A DNA stretch of 64,000 bases from positions 248,001 through 312,000 of the forward strand of contig CM074769.1 of assembly GCA_037355855.1 (NCBI GenBank), given 5' to 3'. Origin of the DNA: Pseudo-nitzschia pungens (taxonomy: Eukaryota; Bacillariophyta; Bacillariophyceae; Bacillariales; Bacillariaceae). This document shows, one piece after another, positions 22,113 through 32,966 of the stretch (the first letter of the stretch is position 1; every line of letters begins with the position of its first letter). The notes below the pieces were generated by a model. The model made no database searches. It saw only the letters and a list, made by a program, of their open reading frames with translations, and was not told where the DNA came from. A program made the translations under genes and the position numbers.

Positions 22113-25100
22113 AGCCGCCAAAGGTGCCGACGCCGAGGCGAATGAGCCAGTGCGAGTAGTGAACATTGGGTGAACGGAGCGAGAGAGAAAGGAATGGAAA
22201 TTCAGTGGATTGTTGTTGTTGGAAGAAAAGAAAACAAAAGAATAATACTATTATTTATAACGAAATCATTCCAACCAGCTATCAACACAACAGGGACTAT
22301 TTATTTTATTTCGGTGGATCACTCGTTTCCGAATCGAATGCCTCAGTCGTGCTGCAGACTTCTCGAGGAATGCACGGAGGGCGACAGAGGATGTTCTATT
22401 GAATCAGACTTTGGTAAAGGACGCTCTGATGGCAAGGATGATTGGTTTGCAGTTCGCTCCGCAACAGCCTAGTACTAACGGAAGAGATACTGTCGGTGAG
22501 GCCCACAAGGTCCAAGTGACAACCCCAACCCAACCCCATGGGACTCTCGACCCGATGATCTAAAACGAGTGCAGAGTGCTAGCCCAGTCATTCGGGTACA
22601 AGCAAAAAAGGAACGTTGATATCCGGTCTTGAACCGACAGAATTCAACTTGCTGCAAGGCTCACAATTAGAATCGAAAGGGTCACGTGAACGACTGCATG
22701 TTTGCAAGTTACAAGCAACAGCTCACCAACACAAAGACTGCCGAACGGCTCCCATCTTTCGAAGAAGATCTTCAAACAGCAGGACTGGAACCAGGATCCG
22801 GGGACCCTGCTCACAGGGACGGTTTGGGTGAACGACTGATTGCACGTAGCAAGCAGTTGATGACCGCAAGACCTCTGTTATGACCGAAGAATGCCTTCGG
22901 TCGAAGATTGACGAATTGAATATTGCAAATAGTGTTTGAGAAGTATCTCTGAAACACCAGTATCCAACACAAGATGTCCTCTTCCGATCGTGGCACAACC
23001 AAGAGTGACGCCCAACTTACTTACCAAGATCGACGCCTTCACTGAAGAACAGCGGAGACGGTCTGCTATATCCTTTCTTGTGGTGAAAGCGCACAATTTA
23101 TCGATGCATCTCGGATGGTTGGGTCGATGGATCGATATCGATATATTCCCGGACGAATGAACCGTATTGATCGATATATTTCTGTCCTTGCGGCAAGAGC
23201 AGCTGCAGCAGCAGCAACAAAAGGACGGCGTCGATTCATGACCGAAGAAACGGGCTCTACAACAAGAATAATTTCATAGTCTCTCCGATAGCGCAAGACC
23301 TTCGCCGTGAAGAACGATTGCTTATCTGTCGATAGTCTTCCTCCTCGACACAGTGCTTTGTCTTTCCCTGAAGAACAATGGAGAAGATGTGTTATTCCTG
23401 TCCCTGCGGTGAAAGCAGCTTCTTGTTGTTGCAGCTGTAGCAGCAACATGAACAACGACGACGCCCTGTTAGAAAAAAACTACAGCAACCAGGAAGGATT
23501 GGCTGGGGCGAGGGGAAAGCGCAGCTCGGCCGCGCGACGCGATCGAACTGCTGGGAATAGAGAGCGCATAATGTTGGTAGAAGCAAGGACCAAAGATACG
23601 AGAATACGACCAAAGGCATGTGCGCCTCGTACACAGAAGGCTTGTGTGGGAACTAGTATTCAGTCCAGCAAAGACAACAGCATCGACTGCTGAGGCAAGT
23701 AGAAGTCACGGCACAAAATCTAGCCGTTCGGTGTCTTCTGTGAAAGCATAAGTGCAGGAATTGAACGAGGATCGGGGACAGATTGAATTGTTTCCGTTCT
23801 TGCGATGAACACTGGCAATGCGCGCCAGAGCAGGTTGTTGTATGCGCAAGACAACAGCTTGGGTGCAGGATGATCTGAGTACGGGGACTGGCACTGTTGC
23901 GATTTTCCCTGTTACGGATCTGCGCTGCCATAACGTTGCAAGTGCAACCACATCAGCAGCAAGACGACCGATTCTTGCCGCCCGATCGCATGGACCCATT
24001 GGATTGGATGGAGTGTGAAATCATAGTGGGACGCCTATCTGCTGCGTGTCGATTGAACTAAGAATATGAACGAGCATCCGATGGCCCCGCATCACGGGAC
24101 GCCCATTTGACGCAAGCATATTGTACTCTTTGTTGTTCAAGGCGCGTACGAACACCAATCGCCGCATGCTCCGATTTGAAAGACCGACACGAGTGCGTCG
24201 CTCGCATGACCGTTACGAGTTGGAAGAAGAATGGAGTTGGATGTGACCCGGCTGAGCAAGCACAATGAGGACCCGGCATCAGCGTCGAAGCAAGAATGGA
24301 GGCTATTCTAGGGCACGCACGCCTTGTACACAAAGGAACTGTGTGGCCTAGCCGTCCCCCAAGAATGTTGCGACTTCGACTGTGGCTAGCGCTCGGGTAT
24401 CGGAAGGAACGAAGAACAAAGAAGAGCGTTGCACGCGCACGGGAGATTGATCCGAGCCTTGCAATCAAAGCCGAGGCGAGCATCCGCGGTTGCAAAGGTC
24501 GCAACGCTGCACCGAGCACGAAGACTACAAGCACACCAGCAACCGAATACAGCGTTCCGAGAAAGCGTTTCGCACACCAAGCATTCACCGCTTCGGACAG
24601 CGGGGACAGATTCGACCGTTCCCGTCTCTGCGGTGAATACCGGCAGCGTCGGCCGGAGCGGGCAAGGCGCCGCGTTCGTGTTGCGAGGAAACGATCGACG
24701 GAATCCCGAGAACGCACGTTGCGAGGACGGGCCGGATTGCGGAAGGCGATCGAACCCGCGTTGCCGGAAGCGATTGAATCCATCGAAACGCCGAAGACGC
24801 ACTACCGCATCGCAAAGAATTGCGGGACGAGGCAAGCAACGACGCTCGGTCGCGAAGAATCGCGCCGTTATCATGTTCCCCGTCATCGAGCCACGTGGTG
24901 TGTGCATTGGCAGCAACACAGCAGGATCGAGTCACACGGATTGCGCTGTGATCGCCGAATGACCTTTCGATGGACCTACCGTATTCTGGGACCCCCATCT
25001 GCTGCGATTGTAGTAGTCACCGAAGCATGTGGTCGTGCGATGAACGGAATACTATCATGCAGCAGTCAGTCTCTTGTTTCGACGAGCGCAATCCATTAAG

Positions 25101-25957
25101 CAGCAGCGAGAAGGCCGAGTCACACGGGAAGTCCCTCTACCCGAGAATCCAAATTTCTGGACTATTACTACTACTACTTCTACCGTACGTGTACTGTTTT
25201 GGCAAACGAAACGATTTGCATCATCATCATTATTATTATTATTATTTGGTGTGTCACATCGTTTCCAATGAATGTTGCGATGGTTTCCTCCTTTTTGCTA
25301 CGGCGTGTCGACCCGAATGAATGAATCCAAAGTAACGACCTTGAACAAAAAAGCGCACAACACCACGAAACCGAAAAGCGGATGTGGCGTTTCTCGTGCA
25401 AGCATCGATCATCAAGAGTCCCCACCGAAATGGGATTTTCGTCTCGATCTCGAAAGCACCAGGACATCATTCTCCTCTCAGCCATCAACACTGTCGCCAG
25501 CAATTGTGAATAGTAGCTACTGCGATTGCGTTTGCGTTTGCGTTTGCTCTTCCACGGATGCAGAACAAAATGGTGGTTCTTGCTTCAAACAAACAAAGCC
25601 TTCAAAGGGTCTGCTACTAGAGAGGAGTGATTGACCATTGTTGAAGAAGCACAGAAATAGTACTACGAAGTGTCTTTCACTGCTGCTGGAAGAATAGGGA
25701 GTCCGGATCAGCACCAGCACTGTTCCTCACTTGGCTGCATCATGATCAATCATCTAGAAAAAGATATCTCCAAGCAGGAGGAATTCCTCCTTTGTCTATG
25801 AAGTACAAAATATGGATGCACTATTAGCAGTCAGAAGCAACCGCAGTCTGAAATAAAAAGAAGACAGCAACCAAAACCAATTCTGAGGAGAGTGACAGCA
25901 GGTGTTTGTCGTATTAGCAGTACCGGCAGTAAAAACTCTCCAAAATGCAGCAGAAAG
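22113..25957. other. Gene-free region with degenerate repeats
   Basis: No convincing gene in 3.8 kb, although the GC-rich part at 24.06-25.1 kb leaves long frames open on both strands at once, the sign of composition rather than coding. Diverged copies of a motif like C(G/T)TCC(C/T)TGCGGTGAA recur at ~23073, 23182, 23396, 23793 and 24630, usually with flanking GACAG/GAACA and GCAGC/GGCAG sequence. Another pair, GTGAACGACTG followed by GCAAGxxxCAAGCA, lies at ~22686 and ~22828. These look like fragments of one decayed repeat family. Trinucleotide runs occur at ~25215-25245. Confidence 0.4.
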
Positions 25958-25958
25958 T

Positions 25959-26037
25959 GACAATGAAGGGATTCGAACCCTCGCCAATTAAGACACGTAC
26001 CTGAAACGTGCGCCTTAGACCACTCGGCCACATTGTC
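25959..26037 (-). tRNA. tRNA-Leu (anticodon CAG)
   Basis: On the minus strand the acceptor arms GACAATG and CATTGTC pair perfectly over 7 bp. The D arm is GCC...GGC. The anticodon stem CACGT/ACGTG closes the loop TTCAGGT, giving anticodon CAG (reads CUG). An 11-nt variable region makes it class II. The T arm is GAGGG-TTCGAAT-CCCTT. The base after the acceptor is A, the leucine discriminator (serine tRNAs would normally have G). No intron. TTTT occurs a short distance downstream (25942-25945 on the plus strand as AAAA), consistent with Pol III termination. The internal A and B boxes are intact. Confidence 0.93.
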
Positions 26038-27147
26038 CTTGAAGTGCTGCTACTAGTACCGGTTCGAGGCACTTCAGAACAAAGACGTGCGGTGTAATTG
26101 TACTATTATGATGGGTCTGTAGTAGTTCTGCCTGGTGTCCAAAGCTTTCTGTCATTCTCAAGAGGGTTGTGATGCTGTACTGCACTGTTGTAAAACATGT
26201 CAATCCATCTCTCGAGATAGTATCTTACGGTAAGGATCTCTCGAGATAGTACGGTTAGGTTACGGTAGATGAAACGTTGTTGTCTGTCAACAAAAGAGAG
26301 ATTGTTTAGATTTTTGTTCTGCCGCCAACCACTTCTTTCCGTACGGTAGAGCAAGTCAAGTATTGCCCCGTCCATTGACACTACTAGGAATTTACGGTAT
26401 TTATGGTTGGAGTAAGTTACGTTTACGATGTTCGATGTACGAGTAAGGTTAAGATTACTCGTAAACTTACCGTATTTTAAGTTAGGCAACAAAGTGCGGG
26501 TCTCTCGGTCGTACAGTAACGAAAAAGGAAAAGGAACGAGCAACGAATCAATCTTCGAGGTGATTACTACAGCTAATTACTTGTACTTTGCAACCCGATG
26601 CAACTTCTTGATGATTGAACGGTGCGGTAACTTACTTGAACGCGAGCCGATCGAATCATACCATTGCATATTTGAATATCATCCAACCAACACTTCGAAG
26701 GCTCCGGTTTCGGTCCAAGCACCATCTTTTATAACGAAAGGGCGGGGCGGGGCAGTGAATCATCGACGATCGACGCAATAAGACTTAAGTTACCCCCAAC
26801 TCCGACGGCAATACCCAAATCATCCCGCGCTCAACGCTAACGCTCAACCCACACCACGGTAAACCTTACTGTAGTTGATCCTCCGGTGGACAGACGGAAC
26901 AATTCCGATTGCGAGCACCCTCCCCCTCCAATTAAAAAAAAGAAAGAATCGAGACCAATGGAATCCTCGTCGTCGTCGTCCTTTTCGTCGCACGCTGCGT
27001 CGCAGTCCCGAGACAGCGAACGGAAGGAATCCCAATCCCAATCGGAATCCCAATAGCGATCGCGATCCCGATCCCGACCGGAGCAACCTCCGCCACCGGC
27101 GAGCCCAGATTCTCCGGCAGAAACGAGAGGACGTTCGCGTGAAGAAG
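26038..27147. other. Intergenic region and possible 5' coding part of the next gene
   Basis: No complete gene. GTAAGTTAC/GTACGAGTAAGGTTAAG words cluster at ~26408-26470. From 26958 an ATG opens a Ser/Gln-rich frame (MESSSSSSFSSHAAS) that stops near 27053, out of frame with the membrane-protein gene that follows; see that entry. The hexamer-like CCCAATC/GCGATC repeat at ~27030-27080 lies exactly where a frame change would be needed. Confidence 0.4.
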
Positions 27148-28086
27148 ATGATCGAGGACTCCTTGATCCGAAACAACCGGCGCCGGTCCAACCACGCGCT
27201 CAAGACCGTTTTGGTGGTGGTCACGGCCGTTCTGTGCACCCTCGCCGCGGTCCTGAACCGCACCCGGCCGCGGTTCGCCCGGAGGTTGTTTCGGAGGGTC
27301 TACCCTTCCCCCCCGCCGCCGCCCTTTTATTTCGCCACCACCTATCCGAACGGCATGGTGCTGGAGCGAGACCTCCCCCGATTCTTTCGCCAGTATTCGA
27401 TCGCCACCCCCGACAACGCTTTCGCCCAAACCGCCTTCCGCAGGGTCCTGAGCAGCCGGAACCGGCTGCGGGAGCGGGCGGGAGGAAGCGCGGCGGCGAC
27501 GGTCCACGTCAAGGCCTGGGACGACTCCAACGCCGCGCACCTGCTGGAAACGGGGATCTGCGGGGAGGACTACGCGCGAGCGCACCGCCGCGCACCTGCG
27601 GGGAAGGAGCGGGAACGCCTGCTGGTGTGGTGCCTGCTGGCGTCGCGAATCGCGGAGGGGGTCTTTTCGGAATCGGTCGAGGTGCTGGATTCCCCGCTGT
27701 TTCTGACCCGGAACCGCGGCATCGTCGTGCGGAAGGAAGGGATCGCGGACGGATACGGGGGGCTCTCCGCTTCGTTCTACCTGCATCCCCGCGGGAGGGA
27801 CGCCGACGATCCGGTCGATTGGATACCGACGAAGGTACTGGCCGCGCTGATTCGCGCCTCGAACGACGGATCCGGAGAGGACGCACGCGATCTGGCGGAG
27901 CGGACGCTGTACGAATTGGTGGTGTCCGAGGGCCGCGAGGAGGATTATTTGATTCTGGAGGAAGTGTGTCGAGACGATCGACCGGAACGATCCGTAGCGC
28001 TGGATACGGGAGACCGATCGGACGGATGCTATTTCGTTGTCCCCCAAAAGTACGGTGGAAATTTCGACCCAATAGAGGACGATTGA
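27148..28086 (+). CDS. Single-pass (type II-like) membrane protein of unknown function, at least 312 aa
   Basis: The open frame begins upstream without an ATG; the first in-frame ATG is 27148. Residues 2-17 are basic and are followed by one hydrophobic segment (TVLVVVTAVLCTLAAVL), giving a signal-anchor topology with a lumenal or extracellular C-terminal domain. That domain is ordered in appearance: TVHVKAWDDSNAAHLLE, ARIAEGVFSESVEVLD, LTRNRGIVVRKEG, DWIPTKVLAALIRASND, then EEDYLILEEVCRD and GCYFVVPQKYGG. I do not recognise the family. A single-TM Golgi or secretory enzyme is possible but unproven. The frame upstream of 27148 (basic, SNLRHRRAQILRQKREDVRVKK) also looks coding, and an ATG at 26958 lies in another frame, so a one-base error near 27030-27060 may hide a longer N-terminus. 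Confidence 0.6.
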   Translation: MIEDSLIRNNRRRSNHALKTVLVVVTAVLCTLAAVLNRTRPRFARRLFRRVYPSPPPPPFYFATTYPNGMVLERDLPRFFRQYSIATPDNAFAQTAFRRVLSSRNRLRERAGGSAAATVHVKAWDDSNAAHLLETGICGEDYARAHRRAPAGKERERLLVWCLLASRIAEGVFSESVEVLDSPLFLTRNRGIVVRKEGIADGYGGLSASFYLHPRGRDADDPVDWIPTKVLAALIRASNDGSGEDARDLAERTLYELVVSEGREEDYLILEEVCRDDRPERSVALDTGDRSDGCYFVVPQKYGGNFDPIEDD

Positions 28087-28840
28087 AAACGATAGATCTT
28101 TACCGGTAGTGTGCACGGCGAACATTAGTATTGATTCCCACTCTTTCACATTTCTTCGACTGCCGGCAATCCATCTCTCCCCAACGACACCATGTTCTAT
28201 CTCGACACGCAGGCACGCACTAAAGTAGTCATTCGCGTTTCATGGCTCTCACGATTTGGTGGGATCGGTTTCCATATTATTATGTTCGGCATCCGTCAAG
28301 CAACACTGTAGTGCCTGCGCCCGGGCACTCGCCGAATCGTAACTCTCAAAAGAATCAATGAATGAATGTGGTGTGTGTTTGCTTTAGTAGTGTTGTCAAG
28401 TTTTTCTTCTAGTTTATCGCACCAGCTGACGAATGAACTGCAAATCATTGTTTCTGCAATACCCATGCGTAAAAATTAAGAATAGTAATATCCGTTTGCG
28501 CAGCAATGTTTGGTATGAAAAAGACCAAACCGTTCCCTCTTTCGGTTCTCTACGGACGGTCATCCATCCATCCGAATCCACTTTCGGTTTCCAGTACGGT
28601 GTTGATTGATACGCATGCAACACTCGACTGGTTTTGTTCGTGCTTTCGTCATGTTTAGCTGCATGCCTCCTGTAATGTAACGTAACGCAACGCAACGCAA
28701 CGCAATCAAAGCATCCAAGTGAAAGAACAAAGTTAGTACCGTTCGAGTCGCGACCGACGACCGCACACCGGATCTGCACCGTTCCGAAACGCAAGCAACC
28801 CCGAGAGCGAAGCGCGTACGGCGGCGGCACGCAAAAGAAA
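28087..28840. other. Intergenic region between convergent genes
   Basis: No gene seen. It holds the 3' UTRs of the flanking membrane-protein genes. A CGCAA pentamer run (AACGCAACGCAACGC) is at ~28681-28703. Confidence 0.4.
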
Positions 28841-29086
28841 CTATTTTCGCGACATTTCGAGAACGTAACGTACCACCTTGCGTCTCCAGTTGTCGGCATC
28901 GGGATCGAAAATAAAGCTGGATTCGTTCGTGAATCCGAGATCGAATATGAGCAAGAAGGACATGATCGAAAGAATCGACAGGTATTGCAGCCACATGACG
29001 GATCCCGTTCCCTGGTGATACGTCGCAAACGTTAACAACGTCAGGAACATCATGATGATCACTTGGAGCTTTTGGCGGAGGATCAT
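28841..29086 (-). CDS. Small two-span membrane protein, 81 aa
   Basis: ATG at 29086, stop at 28841. The protein has two hydrophobic segments (VIIMMFLTLLTFATY and MWLQYLSILSIMSFLLIF) joined by a short polar turn with HQGTG. The soluble tail is NWRRKVVRYVLEMSRK after an acidic FDPDADNW. Amino-acid choice looks like a conserved small organelle or ER membrane subunit rather than a random frame, but I do not recognise the family. No splice sites are required. It could instead be the last exon of a longer gene: sequence just upstream of the ATG shows no clear acceptor, which favours the start chosen. Confidence 0.5.
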   Translation of the reverse strand: MILRQKLQVIIMMFLTLLTFATYHQGTGSVMWLQYLSILSIMSFLLIFDLGFTNESSFIFDPDADNWRRKVVRYVLEMSRK

Positions 29087-30320
29087 GGTGGAATCAATCT
29101 AAGCAGCGGTAATCTTATTGTCGCACAGGAGTGGGAGTGGGAGTGGGAATGGTTTGTTGACCAAGACGGGGAGTTCGTTCTATTCGTGCACAAAGACAAG
29201 CTGCCAAGGTAAAGTTTTACCGTACAATACAACAAGAAGGGACAGAGACGAGGAGCAACCGCTAGGAGAAGTTCGCAATGTCTCTCCATCAACTCGATCG
29301 AGAGAGAGAGATAGCCGATAGTGCTGGATCGCGTTTCCGGCTTTTGCCGTTGCGATAATCGTGTATCGTACGGGCTTGGTGGGTTTCTGCGCGACAGAGT
29401 GAGCATCCGCAGGGCTGGTTCGGCGAGCGCAGGGCCATAGGAATGTTCATAATCAGGAATGTATATCCTACTATTTGAAAATCATCCAATGAATGAATCA
29501 AACGAGTCGTTGGATGCGTTCGACTATGGGGGCTTGGAGAAATACTTCGTACGACCGTAATCTTACCGGTACGTACCGGTATGCCGACGGCCGAGGTATC
29601 ATCCTATGTAGATTACTTTAATATACGTATGTACGTACGTACGTACGTACGTACACGAGTGCTACAAAAAAAGTACCGGTAAGATTAAGACTTACTCGTA
29701 CGAATTATCGTTAACATATCGTACGTAGCGATTCGTAAGATTTTTACTCACTCGGTCTTCGTAATCCTTGTAACACCAGTGATCTCGTATGGTCCGAACA
29801 ACCCGTCTTCCGAAAGTGGACAGCAACCTTGCTCGAAGTTCATCTGCTGTTCTCTCAAAACAAGCGACTCGGAAGCGGAGGCCTCGCGATGATCGGGCCC
29901 TTTGATTGATGAGAGATGCATTCGGACGATCTTCGCGTGACACCATCAAAACAAAAAATCTCAAATTCGATGTCCTGGCTAGATCAGCTGCACTCGCGAG
30001 ATCAGACAACTCATGTCGCGGATAGATGATATCATTGCACGACCATCCGCACGACTATGTCTTGGACTCGCGAGGTTGATTCCGATGTTTTTTCTTGTCT
30101 CGGAAAAAGTCTCGGAAAAAGAAGATGCGACCTTGTTTTTGGAAACGAGAAGAAAGTTTCGATCAACTGCAAGTACTATCGTAATCGACAATCTTCGGAT
30201 ACCGAAACACTCTCCCGGACGGTATCTCATAAAATTAAAAACGAGTTGCTCAAACAACAACAACAACAACAACTACTACAACAACTACTACTACAACTAT
30301 ATTGCAACACAAACACAATC
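29087..30320. other. Intergenic region with (GTAC)n tract
   Basis: No gene seen. A self-complementary tetranucleotide run (ACGT/GTAC)n lies at about 29628-29656, flanked by TTACCGGTACGTACCGGTA words (29560-29580) and TAAGACTTACTCGTACG (29680-29700). The last ~80 bp (30257-30300) is CAA/CTA-rich and is the likely 5' UTR of the next gene. Confidence 0.45.
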
Positions 30321-30875
30321 ATGGCACCATTCGTCGAAGACAGAAACGGCAACATCATCCGTCAGATCGGGGACAACGATGTCCTCATCGATGGTGGAGA
30401 CCGTCACCCCGGGAACCTTTATTTTTTGTACCTCGTGGAAGGCACCGGCCAACAAAGAGTCGAAGTTGTCGTGGACATCGTGGCGGCTATCCATTTCATC
30501 GGCGGTCGCTTTTTGGAAAGACGCCCTCTGACCAACAACTGGAGAGAATTGGATCGCGAAGCAGCTATTGCAGCAACGGGACGACTTTTCGACGACCTTC
30601 GAAGCACGATCCTACGGGCCACGGAAGTATTCCCCGAGCAACCACCCAATCCGGCCACCGTAATGGAGATATTGTCGGTCGATGATGAAGAAAGTGAGGT
30701 ATTGTCGAACAACTACGACAAACCGGCGGAGTTCTTGGTGCCAGAAGAGAATGTTACCGTCTTGCAAGACTACGACGACGACGACCTAGTGGTGGTGCCA
30801 GAGGAAGACGTTATGATGGTACAGAACGATGATGTGCTCGGGGTTGCGCAGAATGACGACTCGGGAGACCACTAG
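30321..30875 (+). CDS. Short DUF6824-domain protein, 184 aa, divergent
   Basis: The ATG at 30321 follows a CAA/CTA-rich leader; the frame is open further upstream (to 30057), but that part does not look coding. Residues ~10-100 align by eye with DUF6824: NDVLIDGGDRHPGN stands where the domain has xDVLxGRGG...HPGN; then YLVEGTG, VVDIVAAI (domain: SIVAAI), GGRFLERR (domain: GRFLERD) and REAAIAATGRLFDDLR. The GRGG core is replaced by IDGG, so this copy has lost the most conserved basic residue. The remainder is acidic (DYDDDDLVVVPEED), activator-like. DUF6824 is expanded in diatoms and is thought to be nuclear or DNA-binding; function here is unknown. A second, canonical copy lies at 60152-61717. 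Confidence 0.65.
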   Translation: MAPFVEDRNGNIIRQIGDNDVLIDGGDRHPGNLYFLYLVEGTGQQRVEVVVDIVAAIHFIGGRFLERRPLTNNWRELDREAAIAATGRLFDDLRSTILRATEVFPEQPPNPATVMEILSVDDEESEVLSNNYDKPAEFLVPEENVTVLQDYDDDDLVVVPEEDVMMVQNDDVLGVAQNDDSGDH

Positions 30876-32966
30876 TGGCAGCACTTTTTTTCAGAGATGA
30901 GATTGCAGCGAGGCGGAAACGTGCGTCCGGTAGGGAAGTCGTCCAGCAACGAAGACAATGTTGTCATTACCGTATTTGTGAGTGATCTTCGCGGTTTGCG
31001 TTCTGGGATACTTTGAGTAGTGCGTCGTCGTTTTGCACCCTCGAGCTCAACAGATCGGATGTTTCATTCCTTCTCGCAGTCGAATGAAAACAAGGTTTCG
31101 AGAGAGCGCAGCGAAATAGAAAAGTGCTGGAGGGGGTGCTTGCTTCTGGTCGTCGCAAATCTCTAATTTGGGTTGGGTAGGGTAGGGTAGGGTAGGGCAG
31201 GTGGATGGGACGAGTGAGTCGGTGAGGGAGTGCTTTCAAGGCCTGAAGTGTTGCAGCATGGAGGAAAACCGATCTTTTTTGTCAATACTTGAACGGAATA
31301 TATATTAATTACTACTATCTCCGGACCAAAATACTGGGCAATCTAGCAGCACGTATTTGTGCTCGAGGCATCGTTCCAGTATTTCGGTCCAGAGGTACTA
31401 GTAATACTACCACACAATTGCATGCGTGCATTTGTATATTCATAGTAGCATATGTGATTAAAGTTATTTAAATACGTATATTATTATTATTATTATTGTT
31501 TTGTTGTGACCAATGCGAGTACCACAACTCCTAGGCATTACCACTAGTAGTAGCAGTCAGTCGTTGGAACACCATCGTTGGACCCACGCAACCAACACCC
31601 AGACACGAGGATACCAAGCGTGATGGTACTAAGAATTGAACGAAAGTCCTCCTCCCGCTCCGCTCCGTGGCTGGGACTTGTTTGTGACGAACGACGAGTC
31701 ACGTCCGATTCATTTGTTGTTCCCCGTGTGGTCTTCAGACGGTGTGAGGGATAACCGAGACGGGAGTTGGACTTGCTCCATGCATCGTCCAAGATTTGCA
31801 TCTAGTGCTAGTACTACTAGTAGTAGTGGTACTAGGCAGGACATTTCTTCTTTCCCATGTCATAATGTGCTAGTAGAAATCTCCTTGGCTACACGTACTA
31901 CTAGTAACTCCTCTGGCCACAACAAGCAAGAGCACCAATGACCTTGTTCAAGAGAATAACAATTTACACGAGTGGAGGTGCTGGAAAACATGGGAAAGCC
32001 GTCGCCCATTCTTCACTTACATGCGGATCGGAGACTTGTGCAATCTGTGCTTGGCAACCACCAGCCGCTAGTAGTAGTAGTAGTAGTAGTAGCGTGCAGG
32101 TGATGTTGTTCTCGACATTAGTACTTATCAGCAAGCAGCAGTAAGACCCACCACAGCATCATGATGTTGCCTATCCAGCACCTCCTTGTTCAATACTAGC
32201 TACTAGTGATAGTAGCAGCAGCGGTGGTTTGTATTGCTGGTAGTACTACTAGCACAGTAGTCAAGAGCACCAAGTCAAACGAAACGAACTTGTAAAAGGG
32301 TTGCATGACAGAACATAACTAGTACTGGTATTGTTGACAGACTTCCTTACTAGCAGTAGTTAGTAGTCGTGTAGTAGTAAGTCCTCTTCTACTAGTAGTA
32401 GTAGCACTAATTTACTAGTAATACTATCACTAGATTCAATTGCAAGCATAAGGAAAGAAATTGAATTGAAATTATCACGGTACGATGACCGGAATAGTAA
32501 ATCATATGCCCTTTGACCCATCCTGGGTGAAAAAGTACCCCTTTCGCATTTTTGTGAAGTCACGTACGATACGGGTACCGTAGGCAACGGTTAGTAGTTT
32601 GATGGTCACATGGTCACATACCCGGTAAACGTACATCCCGATTTTGTGCTTCAAAAACAAAACGATCCCATCCCGCATCCTCAAAATTCCGCAATAAGAA
32701 TCGTTGCGTCGCAACCATCGCGGTACAAAGCGTGGTTGCGAGGTGTATCAAAACACGAGCTACGACTAGCGTCCGATACCGCAATTCGTAATCGTAGTCG
32801 TAGTCGTTATCGTGATCGTTGATAGGTCTCTTCTCATCGACGCATTGCGGGAGGACTATTGGTGGAGAAGGCAAAACCAAATCAGTTGCGTTGCTCTCGA
32901 ATCGAACACCCAAGCAAGTATTGCTACTACTACTGCGTTTAGAGGTTTGTGCACGTGCGGACTTTC
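30876..32966. other. Gene-free region rich in TAG/CTA trinucleotides and a G-run
   Basis: No gene seen in 2.1 kb. Five or more GGG runs spaced by TA/TT lie at 31170-31197, a good G-quadruplex-type motif on the plus strand. Between ~31530 and 32420 the sequence is full of ACTAGTAGTAG/CTAGTACTACTAG words, including (TAG)n at ~32071-32092. The final ~50 bp before 32967 contains TACTACTACTGCGTTTAG and may include a splice acceptor for an unseen 5' exon of the next gene. Confidence 0.4.

Noticed and set aside
24058..25099. 241- and 267-codon frames on opposite strands
   Set aside because: Both strands are open at once in GC-rich decayed repeats; both translations are Arg-rich with no domain.
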